Below, in pieces: positions 27,792 through 37,939 of a DNA stretch of 64,000 nt; position 1 is the first letter of the stretch, and each line of letters opens with the position of its first letter. Under the pieces are notes generated by a model. It was not told the DNA's origin, searched no databases, and worked only from the letters and a program-made list of their open reading frames with translations. The stretch is taken from the NCBI GenBank assembly GCA_022414725.1, contig CM039464.1, positions 52,030,540 through 52,094,539 of the forward strand, read 5' to 3'. This DNA comes from Microglena sp. YARC. Its lineage: Eukaryota > Chlorophyta > Chlorophyceae > Chlamydomonadales > Chlamydomonadaceae. The position numbers were made by a program, and so were the translations under genes.

Positions 27792-30017
27792 GGGGTCAAG
27801 GCGCGAGGAATCCGACTGAGAGGTTGATCCCAAGGCAAGCGCCTGAAAGAGCTGATACCCACGGAAACCAGGGTTATCAGCATACAATACAGACTAGAGA
27901 GATTGAAGACGCACAATCATGGTTTCTCCAATAAATAATTAGTACGCCTTATTACGAGGCGTGAGGCTGAGGGGGCCAGCCCGTTTGCTTGCACTAGGGC
28001 CAACCACCATTGTTCCTCCAATCACGTATAATCTTTTGAGTTTAGGGCTAGCAAAGGGAGAACAAAAATGTTTGCTTGGTTTTTTTACCAAGTTGCTTGG
28101 TTACTTTGGACTTGTATTTGACTGACTGCGCCCTTGTCGTTTTTGTCTATTTCATACTCCTTACTGGGATTTTTTGTTCAACAACATTTCGCGGCATGGC
28201 GATGCTTGGGTACGGCAAAACTAGTCAGAAATGCTCCCCCATTCCCCCCGCCCCCCCCCCCCCCGCTATCCGCGCTTTGCAGCTCGTGGGGGTTGGGGGG
28301 GCAGCGTGTCGCACTGGGGGTGCGCCAAGTCGCTCAATAGCGACGCGTATAAAACAGAGCTCCTTCTGTTGTCCGAAGAATTGTAAATTATAGAACTTGA
28401 CCTTGAACTTTGTTACATTGCTCCAGTCTTTAAGGCAAGGAGGCTGCTCGCTGTCTTCGGCAGTTTCATAATCAGTTCAAATCAGTATGCTGTATGAACT
28501 AATGGCGTGAAATGGAGATGGCAGAAGGCACCTCAAAAGGCCAGTCGACCCATAACCAACCCACAGCCTGCTTCCTGCGACACAACCAACCCACTGGAGC
28601 CTCCCCATGTGTCTTAAGATGCAACAGTCCCTACGACGGTGCGTCTGTCATGCAGGACCCTGCATGAACTATGGAATACTTCAATTATTATTAAAACAAC
28701 CGAGAAAGCGACTAAAAACGGTCCATAGGGAATTCAGGGAATTCGTTTTGGGAGCCTCTCTTTTTCGCTTTAGCCTCCTCTGGACCCCCCAGGGGTCCCG
28801 GGGCTGAAGCCCCAAGTTCCCCCCGTGTCTCTCTCCGCCGTCTGTCCGTCTCTCCATCTACCCATCTATCCATCTATCCGTCTGTCCGACAGATGTTCAG
28901 GCGTTTGAACGATTCCGACCACCTCCGCACCCACAATTTTTGCTCATAGATGGAGTGCCCATGACTAGAGTTATCAGCATCGCAGCGGTCAAAATCCTTC
29001 GCAAAAGTTGTTCAATGTTTGTAGCTCTATTCGGCTACGAGTAGCTACTTTCTCCACTACTTCCGAAACTCCCTGCCGGTGACTGCTAAAGCGATTTTCC
29101 GTGTCGCTTGCGACTTGCTCTTAGAACTTGTAATTTGTCGTTTCCCTCCTGCCCTGTGGACTCAATCTAGGGACCTGGAGCATGTCCAACACAACAGCTG
29201 ACTAACAAGCTCTCATTGTAGACACACGGAAACCATGTTCCACATCCATCAGAAACAGCCCAAGAAAGAAGGCATCCGCCTCAACTGCATTCACACACCA
29301 GCTACAATAAATGAAATGTACATGGTGGTGCTCGCACAGTTCTACAAGTTCTACAAGTAAATGCATACCATTGGATGCCAAGCCTAGACGTAAAACATAA
29401 CATGACAATATACGTTAAACCTGCCAAACGATCAAGTAGTTGGCAATTGCAATTAGCAAATGTATCTTTGTAATATTTTTCAACATTCAACAACAAATGT
29501 AACAATCATAGACAACTGAACTACAAACCCATTAGACATCGTGACCATACCCCACCCCCGAGGGCGTGTGCCCTGGCGGGTCCCCTGGGCCGACCTCCAG
29601 GGGACCCGCCAGGGCACCCTACTATTTGGGGAGGTGAGACCTCTGAGCCGTCGATTTTCAGCACCCACGTGGTTGAAACACGCGGTGGGTGATGGGCGGG
29701 CTAGTGGGGTGGGTGGTGATCAGGTGGGGGTGGTAGTGGGTTGTGTGTGTGTGTGTGGGGGGGGGGGGACAGCACCCGATTGCGATATTTATGCACGCGC
29801 TTGCTTGATCCAGGCATGCAATTTCAGATTGATGCTTGGGATGCATCTCGGCATGAGATGAACTGTGCATGTAAGGTGGGGTCAAGGCGCGAGGAATCCG
29901 ACTGAGAGGTTGATCCCAAGGCAAGCGCCTGAAAGAGCTGATACCCACGGAAACCAGGGTTATCAGCATACAATACAGACTAGAGAGATTGAAGACGCAC
30001 AATCATGGTTTCTCCAA

Positions 30018-30752
30018 TTACATTACATTACATTACATTACATTACATGTTAAAGTCTACTTGACACCGCGAGGGTGTATGAGACTCTGTGCTTTAAACA
30101 AAAAGAAAAAGCACCCACAAAGCAAAAACCCCATTACATCAGGGGTGTGTCGAGGACAAACAAACCAAACTCCCAACCACCGTTTTGGTGGCGTAGGTAT
30201 TAAACCCCTTAGAGCCGGACCCAGATCTCAACCACTTACAGTGGCGGAGGTAAGAAGCTAACAAATGAGAAGTCACAAGAAGAAGAAAAAAAGGGATGAT
30301 AAATTACGGTGCCACTAAGCAGTCCAGGGCTTCCTGTCTTGCTCTTCTACAAGTAGAAAGATAGTCGGCTAGGTTGCTCCAAAAAGACTTAGTGCCATTT
30401 CCATTCATAAAGGTTCTGAATGTGGAATCGCAGAATTCCACATTCCATACGGTTAAGTTGGTATCCTCATGGACATGCCTATAAATATCTGTAAACAGCT
30501 TCTGGTAGCGGAGGCGAATATCATTATAAAAAGGGCACTCAAACATATGCATTTCATCCTCAGGTTTTTGGAACCCACACATTTGACAGTGTCTCATTGA
30601 GCGAGGGATGTGTGCTCTATCCACCACCCTCATTCTTTCTGTGTTCAGCCAATGGGAACCCATTCTAAACTGTGCTAATAAATCCAATAAATCCAATAAA
30701 CATAAATAATAATATAAATAATAATATAATAAATCTAATAAATCCAATAAAC
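30018..30752 (-). mobile_element. 5'-truncated LINE insertion with (TGTAA)n tail
   Basis: Copy 9 of the 2.08-kb array is interrupted by about 735 bp. Read on the minus strand it has an AT-rich 5' edge, the C-terminal end of a LINE ORF2-like protein, a ~245-bp 3' UTR and a six-unit TGTAA tail (30018-30048), the usual 3' microsatellite of several non-LTR clades. The target motif tccaat is present at both edges, so a short target duplication or microhomology is likely. Confidence 0.8.
30304..30677 (-). pseudogene. LINE ORF2 C-terminal fragment (CCHC zinc knuckle)
   Basis: About 120 residues remain. The diagnostic part is R-H-C-x2-C-x7-EDE-x-H-x4-C-P-x-Y, the C-terminal CCHC region that follows reverse transcriptase in many LINE ORF2 proteins, followed by a W-x3-L-x2-Y-L-x3-C basic tail. 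The reverse transcriptase and endonuclease are missing through 5' truncation. The open frame continues upstream (to 30837) only through AT-rich filler and satellite sequence, so that extension is not real protein. Confidence 0.75.
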
Positions 30753-33700
30753 AATTAGTACGCCTTATTACGAGGCGTGAGGCTGAGGGGGCCAGCCCGT
30801 TTGCTTGCACTAGGGCCAACCACCATTGTTCCTCCAATCACGTATAATCTTTTGAGTTTAGGGCTAGCAAAGGGAGAACAAAAATGTTTGCTTGGTTTTT
30901 TTACCAAGTTGCCTGGTTACTTTGGACTTGTATTTGACTGACTGCGCCCTTGTCGTTTTTGTCTATTTCATACTCCTTACTGGGTTTTTTTGTTCAACAA
31001 CATTTCGCGGCATGGCGATGCTTGGGTACGGCAAAACTAGTCAGAAATGCTCCCCCATTCCCCCCGCCCCCCCCCCCCCCGCTATCCGCGCTTTGCAGCT
31101 CGTGGGGTTTGGGGGGGCAGCGTGTCGCACTGGGGGTGCGCCAAGTCGCTCAATAGCGACGCGTATAAAACAGAGCTCCTTCTGTTGTCCGAAGAATTGT
31201 AAATTATAGAACTTGACCTTGAACTTTGTTACATTGCTCCAGTCTTTAAGGCAAGGAGGCTGCTCGCTGTCTTCGGCAGTTTCATAATCAGTTCAAATCA
31301 GTATGCTGTATGAACTAATGGCGTGAAATGGAGATGGCAGAAGGCACCTCAAAAGGCCAGTCGACCCATAACCAACCCACAGCCTGCTTCCTGCGACACA
31401 ACCAACCCACTGGACCCTCCCCATGTGTCTTAAGATGCAACAGTCCCTACGACGGTGCGTCTGTCATGCAGGACCCTGCATGAACTATGGAATACTTCAA
31501 TTATTATTAAAACAACCGAGAAAGCGGCTAAAAACGGTCCATAGGGAATTCAGGGAATTCGTTTTGGGAGCCTCTCTTTTTCGCTTTAGCCTCCTCTGGA
31601 CCCCCCAGGGGTCCCGGGGCTGAAGCCCCAAGTTCCCCCCGTGTCTCTCTCCGCCGTCTGTCCGTCTCTCCATCTACCCATCTATCCATCTATCCGTCTG
31701 TCCGACAGATGTTCAGGCGTTTGAACGATTCCGACCACCTCCGCACCCACAATTTTTGCTCATAGATGGAGTGCCCATGACTAGAGTTATCAGCATCGCA
31801 GCGGTCAAGATCCTTCGCAAAAGTTGTTCAATGTTTGTAGCTCTATTCGGCTACGAGTAGCTACTTTCTCCACTACTTCCGAAACTCCCTGCCGGTGACT
31901 GCTAAAGCGATTTTCCGTGTCGCTTGCGACTTGCTCTTAGAACTTGTAATTTGTCGTTTCCCTCCTGCCCTGTGGACTCAATCTAGGGACCTGGAGCATG
32001 TCCAACACAACAGCTGACTAACAAGCTCTCATTGCAGACACACGGAAACCATGTTCCACATCCATCAGAAACAGCCCAAGAAAGAAGGCATCCGCCTCAA
32101 CTGCATTCACACACCAGCTACAATAAATGAAATGTACATGGCGGCGCTCGCACAGTTCTACAAGTTCTACAAGTAAATGCATACCATTGGATGCCAAGCC
32201 TAGACGTAAAACATAACATGACAATATACGTTACACCTGCCAAACGATCAAGTAGTTGGCAATTGCAATTAGCAAATGTATCTTTGTAATATTTTTTAAC
32301 ATTCAACAACAAATGTAACAATCATAGACAACTGAACTACAAACCCATTAGACATCGTGACCATACCCCACCCCCGAGGGCGTGTGCCCTGGCGGGTCCC
32401 CTGGGCCGACCTCCAGGGGACCCGCCAGGGCACCCTACTGTTGGGGGAGGTGAGACCTCTGAGCCGTCGATTTTCAGCACCCACGTGGTTGAAACACGCG
32501 GTGGGTGATGGGCGGGCTAGTGGGGTGGGTGGTGGTCAGGTGGGGGTGGTAGTGGGTTGTGTGTGTGGGGGGGGGGGGACAGCACCCGATTGCGATATTC
32601 ATGCACGCGCTTGCTTGATCCAGGCATGCAATTTCAGATTGATGCTTGGGATGCATCTCGGCATGAGATGAACTGTGCATGTAAGGTGGGGTCAAGGCGC
32701 GAGGAATCCGACTGAGAGGTTGATCCCAAGGCAAGCGCCTGAAAGAGCTGATACCCACGGAAACCAGGGTTATCAGCATACAATGCAGACTAGAGAGATT
32801 GAAGACGCACAATCATGGTTTCTCCAATAAATAATTAGTACGCCTTATTACGAGGCGTGAGGCTGAGGGGGCCAGCCCGTTTGCTTGCACTAGGGCCAAC
32901 CACCATTGTTCCTCCAATCACGTATAATCTTTTGAGTTTAGGGCTAGCAAAGGGAGAACAAAAATGTTTGCTTGGTTTTTTTACCAAGTTGCTTGGTTAC
33001 TTTGGACTTGTATTTGACTGACTGCGCCCTTGTCGTTTTTGTCTATTTCATACTCCTTACTGGGATTTTTTGTTCAACAACATTTCGCGGCATGGCGATG
33101 CTTGGGTACGGCAAAACTAGTCAGAAATGCTCCCCCATTCCCCCCGCCCCCCCGCTATCCGCGCTTTGCAGCTCGTGGGGTTTGGGGGGGCAGCGTGTCG
33201 CACTGGGGGTGCACCAAGTCGCTCAATAGCGACGCGTATAAAACAGAGCTCCTTCTGTTGTCCGAAGAATTGTAAATTATAGAACTTGAACTTGAACTTT
33301 GTTACATTGCTCCAGTCTTTAAGGCAAGGAGGCTGCTCGCTGTCTTGGGCAGTTTCATAATCAGTTCAAATCAGTATGCTGTATGAACTAATGGCGTGAA
33401 ATGGAGATGGCAGAAGGCACCTCAAAAGGCCAGTCGACCCATAACCAACCCACAGCCTGCTTCCTGCGACACAACCAACCCACTGGACCCTCCCCGTGTG
33501 TCTTAAGATGCAACAGTCCCTACGACGGTGCGTCTGTCATGCAGGAACCTGCATGAACTATGGAATACTTCAATTATTATTAAAACAACCGAGAAAGCGA
33601 CTAAAAACGGTCCATAGGGAATTCAGGGAATTCGTTTTGGGAGCCTCTCTTTTTCGCTTTAGCCTCCTCTGGACCCCCCAGGGGTCCCGGGGCTGAAGCC

Positions 33701-34527
33701 CCAAGTTCCCCCCGTGTCTCTCTCCGCCGTCTGTCCGTCTCTCCATCTACCCATCTATCCATCTATCCGTCTGTCCGACAGATGTTCAGGCGTTTGAACG
33801 ATTCCGACCACCTCCGCACCCACAATTTTTGCTCATAGATGGAGTGCCCATGACTAGAGTTATCAGCATCGCAGCGGTCAAAATCCTTCGCAAAAGTTGT
33901 TCAATGTTTGTAGCTCTATTCGGCTACGAGTAGCTACTTTCTCCACTACTTCCGAAACTCCCTGCCGGTGACTGCTAAAGCGATTTTCCGTGTCGCTTGC
34001 GACTTGCTCTTAGAACTTGTAATTTGTCGTTTCCCTCCTGCCCTGTGGACTCAATCTAGGGACCTGGAGCATGTCCAACACAACAGCTGACTAACAAGCT
34101 CTCATTGTAGACACACGGAAACCATGTTCCACATCCATCAGAAACAGCCCAAGAAAGAAGGCATCCGCCTCAACTGCATTCACACACCAGCTACAATAAA
34201 TGAAATGTACATGGCGGCGCTCGCACAGTTCTACAAGTTCTACAAGTAAATGCATACCATTGGATGCCAAGCCTAGACGTAAAACATAACATGACAATAT
34301 ACGTTACACCTGCCAAACGATCAAGTAGTTGGCAATTGCAATTAGCAAATGTATCTTTGTAATATTTTTCAACATTCAACAACAAATGTAACAATCATAG
34401 ACAACTGAACTACAAACCCATTAGACATCGTGACCATACCCCACCCCCGAGGGCGTGTGCCCTGGCGGGTCCCCTGGGCCGACCTCCAGGGGACCCGCCA
34501 GGGCACCCTACTATTTGGGGAGGTGAG

Positions 34528-34875
34528 ACACACGGGGTGATAACGTGGGCCGATAATTTTTCCAGATAGAATACGGGGTGATAAATACGAGAACGGGGTG
34601 ATAAACTGGGTCAAGATAGCTAGATAGGTATTATGACATTAATCCAACTACAAACCAAAAAATATTGTATCTAGGGATAAAAATAGAATTACATTAATCC
34701 GCGGATTAATGTAATTCTATTTTTATCCCTAGATACAATATTTTTTGGTTTGTAGTTGGATTAATGTCATAATACCTATCTAGCTATCTTGACCCAGTTT
34801 ATCACCCCGTTCTCGTATTTATCACCCCGTATTCTATCTGGAAAAATTATCGGCCCACGTTATCACCCCGTGTGT
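34528..34875. repeat. Perfect 348-bp palindrome at the array/viral boundary
   Basis: Two 174-bp arms are exact reverse complements, meeting at CCGCGG (34699-34704) with no spacer; I checked pairing along the arms and saw no mismatch. Each arm has three copies of acggggtgata (near 34531, 34571 and 34592). The left flank is the 2.08-kb unit cut in mid-unit; the right flank is unrelated viral-like DNA. It could be a captured hairpin end of a linear genome, a fold-back element, or an assembly artefact. Confidence 0.9.
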
Positions 34876-35548
34876 TTAGACCCAAATTTTTAAAAGGTCA
34901 TCTCACCACGTCGGGTGTCGAGCACGGTGTGATACCGACGCGTATCTAACACAAATCCGATGTACATCTAACAAAATCTAATTCTGATTTATCCTAAAAC
35001 TGTCTGTACGGGGGCGAATTCTGGTTTTTCGTTCGGCGCATCGAATGAGTCGCAGTTCGACAGAGAGAGATTCGAGTTTGTAATGCGTAATATGTACAGA
35101 CTTTGCGTGGTTTACACTCGTTTTTCGAGTCTCACTCGGACCACTTGTATTCGATTGATTGAAGCCGCGCATTGTGTCGCGGTTTTCGCAACCTCATCCA
35201 CTATGGTCCGGATCTCCAAAGAACCCTCGCATGGTCTCGAGCAGGCTTCTGCTTAACACACTATGGGGAATTCTGAAGGGGGGATCGCGGGTCCCTCAGA
35301 GCGGGACAGTGGAATTGAGCTGCTGACTCACTCTCTGATCCCATGTGGCACCATCAACCAAGCAAGAACCCAGCGGCGGCTTGGCGGTTCCGTATACAAA
35401 TTCAAAAAGACCCATCTTAACAAACGGTAGGGAAGTAGTACCCTATTACATTAAGTAAAGGGTTGCAACAGTTGACTCGTTTGCTTTCCGAAAATAAGTA
35501 AATCTAACAGTGTATAAGGAATTTGCATGTACTAAATATCAGAATGCC
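34876..35548. other. Intergenic region left of the IS607-type element
   Basis: No convincing gene. It contains the reverse complement of the 18-mer cgaaaaacgagtgtaaac at 35110-35127, a copy of the dispersed hairpin repeat, and a short atacaaattcaaaaagac phrase that recurs near 41048. Confidence 0.5.
35233..35332. repeat. Dispersed ~95-bp hairpin repeat, copy 1
   Basis: Starts ggtctcgagcaggcttctgc and ends with ggaattgagctgctgactca. This copy has gagc in place of aagc in the first hairpin arm, weakening the stem. Confidence 0.75.
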
Positions 35549-36472
35549 ATGTATGGCAACCAAAGCTTCTGTAAAATTGGCAAGGCCTCCGATGCCCTTG
35601 GTGTCTCCAGGACCGTCCTCCGTCGATGGGCGGATAATGGCACGATCAGAACGATCCGGACTCCAGGCAACCAACGTCTCTTTGACCCAAGCAGCATCCA
35701 AGGCTACCTCATTGAGCAGGAAAAACAACCCAGCAGTCGTCAAGTCATTCTCTACGCACGTGTGTCCTCACACGAACAACAACCCGACCTGCTCAGACAG
35801 CAATTGTTCTTGCAAACCCATATTTCTGACAAACATTCCGGATGCGAGCAAGTCATTGAAGTCAAGGACGTCGGATCAGGGCTCAACTTCAAGCGCCCAG
35901 GACTTTTACGAGTATTGGGACTCGTCACGGCAGGACTTGTATCGTCAATTGTTGTGGCTTCCAAAGACAGGCTCGCAAGGTTTGGTTTCGAGCTCATTGA
36001 ATGGATTTGCTCGCAGCACTCCTGCTCGATCATCGTTCTCGATCACCAAGACAGAGCCCCTGAAGACGAGCTTGGAAAAGACCTCATGTCCATCGTTCAA
36101 GTATATTGTTGCCGATGGAACGGTCGAAGACGCTACAAAGTCAAATGCCAAACCCAAGTTGAGGACATTAAAGCTGAAGCTGAACCCAACCAAGGCTCAG
36201 AAATCGATGCTGGCAGAGTTTGCGGGGTGCAGCCGGTTCATGTACAACAAGGCGGTGGCAGCACGGTTGGGTGTCGGGAGCACTCACAAGTCTGTCTTCC
36301 GAATTCGAGACAGGTATGTGACGAACAAGGTGAGGGGGAAGGGGAAGATGCCAAACCCGTACTTCAAGAATCGCCAATGGTTGCTTCAATGCCCCAAAAG
36401 CGTACGCCAAAGCGCAATCAAGTCTGCATTGGCAAACATCAAGGCTTGCTTTTCGAATCTGAAAGCAGGTAA
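35549..36472 (+). CDS. tnpA: IS607-family serine recombinase (TnpA)
   Basis: Mobilises IS607-type elements by serine-recombinase strand exchange. Residues 8-52 form a MerR-like helix-turn-helix (ASDALGVS, RRWADNG, GNQRLF). The catalytic domain starts at about 66 with YARVSS; Ser73 is the expected nucleophile. VVASKDRLARFGFELIEW (135-152) and the DLMSIVQVY region (178-186) are also typical. The ATG at 35549 is preferred over an upstream GTG. Recognisable similarity ends at about residue 198 (GRRRYK), the usual length of the family. The frame then runs about 110 codons further inside the TnpB gene; that tail reads as an out-of-frame shadow, so either a stop was lost or translation shifts frame here. 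Confidence 0.85.
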   Translation: MYGNQSFCKIGKASDALGVSRTVLRRWADNGTIRTIRTPGNQRLFDPSSIQGYLIEQEKQPSSRQVILYARVSSHEQQPDLLRQQLFLQTHISDKHSGCEQVIEVKDVGSGLNFKRPGLLRVLGLVTAGLVSSIVVASKDRLARFGFELIEWICSQHSCSIIVLDHQDRAPEDELGKDLMSIVQVYCCRWNGRRRYKVKCQTQVEDIKAEAEPNQGSEIDAGRVCGVQPVHVQQGGGSTVGCREHSQVCLPNSRQVCDEQGEGEGEDAKPVLQESPMVASMPQKRTPKRNQVCIGKHQGLLFESESR

Positions 36473-37373
36473 CATCAAGCAGTTTTCAGCTCCGTTCAGA
36501 CGGAAGAAGACAGAGCTTGAGAGGGGTTGGGTCATTGAGATGGATCAGAAGAACGTTTCCAAGGATGGCGACAAACTCTTCATCTTCAAAGACATATTGG
36601 GCAACATGCGCTACTTCGGTAGCAAACAACTCCATAAGTTGATGCCTGAGGAAAACCCGACCCACGATCCGAAGGTCCAAAAATCCCGCTTCGGCGAATA
36701 TTTCCTCGTATTGTCTGTCGCTGCTAGGGACAGAAGGGCAGAGCGGAAGCCTGTCAATCCAGACAAGGTTGCAACTGCCTCCATCGACCCAGGCGTCCGA
36801 AAGACAATGGTCACGTACTCACCTGAGAATGAGGAATCCTTCATGCTTGGTCAGGGACAGGCATCCGACCTTGTCAAACTCCTGCTGGTTCATGACAAGC
36901 TGCAGTCAAGGTTGGATACTGAGAAAACCTTACGATCAAAAGAGAGGATGAAGATAAAGAAGCTGATGATTCGCATTCGGAAGACAATTTTTTACCTCAA
37001 GAAAGAATTTAGGGACCAGACAACAAATTTCTTGGCCGCTCGCTACGATGTGTTGTTGGTACCTCAATTGGAGACGGCGAAGATGACAATCAGTGCTGAA
37101 CGGGAGCTGACAACCAAGGTTGCCCGTCAGATGCTGACTTTGAGCCACTCTGTGCTGTTCAATCGGCTGAAGGAGAAGTGTGAAGAGTACGGGACAGTGT
37201 TCTTGCATGTGCTTGAGCATTACACAAGTCAGACATGCCCTATGTGCGGTTTCTTGAACAAGTGTGGAGAGACATACACCTGCAAGAACTGTCAATTCAC
37301 CTGCGACAGAGACATTGTGGGGGCAGTTGGCATCTTCCTGAAGGCTGTTCGAACAGAAAATCCCTGTTCGTAA
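36138..37373 (+). CDS. tnpB: TnpB/Fanzor2-like RNA-guided-type nuclease
   Basis: TnpB-family RuvC nuclease; characterised relatives cut DNA guided by an RNA from the element's 3' end. Counting from 36138: N-terminal strand LKLKLNPTKAQ (11-21) with GCSRFMYN, RuvC-I ASIDPGVRKT (Asp217), RuvC-II VPQLET (Glu312), a zinc ribbon C367-x2-C370 and C382-x2-C385, and RuvC-III DRDIVGA (Asp392). All catalytic residues are present. The first in-frame ATG after the TnpA catalytic region is 36207, which would drop the conserved first strand, so 36138 is the start of recognisable protein and not a start codon. The same frame stays open back to 35523 across tnpA. A +1 shift from tnpA near 36140 would join the two conserved parts. 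Fanzor2 assignment rests on context. Confidence 0.85.
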   Translation, partial: KSNAKPKLRTLKLKLNPTKAQKSMLAEFAGCSRFMYNKAVAARLGVGSTHKSVFRIRDRYVTNKVRGKGKMPNPYFKNRQWLLQCPKSVRQSAIKSALANIKACFSNLKAGNIKQFSAPFRRKKTELERGWVIEMDQKNVSKDGDKLFIFKDILGNMRYFGSKQLHKLMPEENPTHDPKVQKSRFGEYFLVLSVAARDRRAERKPVNPDKVATASIDPGVRKTMVTYSPENEESFMLGQGQASDLVKLLLVHDKLQSRLDTEKTLRSKERMKIKKLMIRIRKTIFYLKKEFRDQTTNFLAARYDVLLVPQLETAKMTISAERELTTKVARQMLTLSHSVLFNRLKEKCEEYGTVFLHVLEHYTSQTCPMCGFLNKCGETYTCKNCQFTCDRDIVGAVGIFLKAVRTENPCS

Positions 37374-37432
37374 AGGACAGCATCCCCTGGGGAGTTGACC
37401 CCTGTGATACCCCTATGGAGAATTCGTTGTCT

Positions 37433-37475
37433 TTCTTACTACATGTCCCCCGGGCCCCCGGATGTTTAGTAAGAA
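37433..37475 (+). ncRNA. Candidate guide-RNA (omega/reRNA-type) hairpin downstream of tnpB
   Basis: A 9-bp stem (ttcttacta / tagtaagaa) encloses a very GC-rich loop (cccccgggcccccgg), 60 nt after the tnpB stop. In IS605/IS607 elements and Fanzors the guide RNA covers the end of the gene and the right element end. Position fits; identity is inferred only. Confidence 0.35.
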
Positions 37476-37580
37476 ATTCATAGGTTCGAGGATATACGGG
37501 TAGCTTAAATTCAACGGCACTCAACTATGTTCCTACCGGATGAGGAAGGGTACCAATGACCGTGTTTGAAAACAAAAGTA

Positions 37581-37676
37581 GGTCTCAAGCAGGCTTCTGC
37601 TCGACAACTATATTGGGATTGTGAAGGGGGATCGCGGGCCCCACGGAGTGGGGCAGTGGAATTCAGCTGCTGACTC
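37581..37676. repeat. Dispersed hairpin repeat, copy 2
   Basis: Near-consensus copy with intact caagcag...ctgctcg arms and gggccccacggagtggggc, itself a second hairpin (gccccac/gtggggc-like). Confidence 0.8.
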
Positions 37677-37721
37677 GCAACGTGAACAGATGGGATTGAT
37701 TAAAGGGGTCAGTGGTGTTGT

Positions 37722-37911
37722 CCACACACCACGGCGGCTTTCGCAGCCCCCACGTTCGTCCATTCATTCTCACACACATCAAGGCGGCTTGCGCAGCCCC
37801 CACGTTCGTCCATTCATTCTCACACACACCAAGGCGGCTTTAGAAGCCCCCCGTCAGTCCATTCAGTCATCTTCACACACGCACGGCGGCTTTCGAAAAA
37901 CGAGTGTAAAC
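37722..37911. repeat. ~51-bp tandem repeat with CGGCGGCTTT core
   Basis: Four units of acggcggctttcgcagcccc plus gttcgtccattcattctcac; the last runs into the 18-mer cgaaaaacgagtgtaaac. One similar unit occurs before the exonuclease gene (39440-39490). Confidence 0.7.
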
Positions 37912-37939
37912 GGAGGGGGGGTGGGCATGTGAGACATTC

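Larger units (their letters stand above)
8796..34527. repeat. Ten-copy tandem array of a 2.08-kb unit
   Basis: The anchor gacagcacccgattgcg occurs at 8844, 10924, 13003, 15083, 17165, 19241, 21323, 23405, 29768 and 32578; uninterrupted spacings are 2076-2082 bp. Copies differ mainly by the length of a (GT)n(G)n tract before the anchor and of a poly-C tract, and by a few substitutions. Copies 2-7 share gactgataggttg where copies 1 and 8-10 have gactgagaggttg, so subfamilies exist. Open frames in the unit are at most about 120 codons, conserved only because the copies are near identical, and match nothing I recognise. A TATA-like cgtataaaacag is present in every unit. The array stops in mid-unit at the palindrome. 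Confidence 0.95.
35510..37480 (+). mobile_element. IS607-type element with TnpA and TnpB/Fanzor
   Basis: A serine recombinase and a TnpB-family nuclease lie head-to-tail on the plus strand, the standard IS607 order. IS607 elements have no terminal inverted repeats and make no target duplication, so the ends cannot be placed exactly; the left edge is somewhere before 35549 and the right edge after 37373, possibly past the hairpin at 37433-37475. Such elements are known in giant viruses and in algae carrying viral DNA. Confidence 0.75.

Noticed and set aside
8850..34500. Recurring 60-121 codon ORFs in every 2.08-kb unit
   Set aside because: Conserved only because the DNA copies are nearly identical; they overlap on both strands and cross variable poly-G/poly-C tracts that shift their frames.
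35523..36137. N-terminal 205 codons of the TnpB frame
   Set aside because: Lie entirely over tnpA in another frame and match no domain; kept only as an observation of unusual openness.
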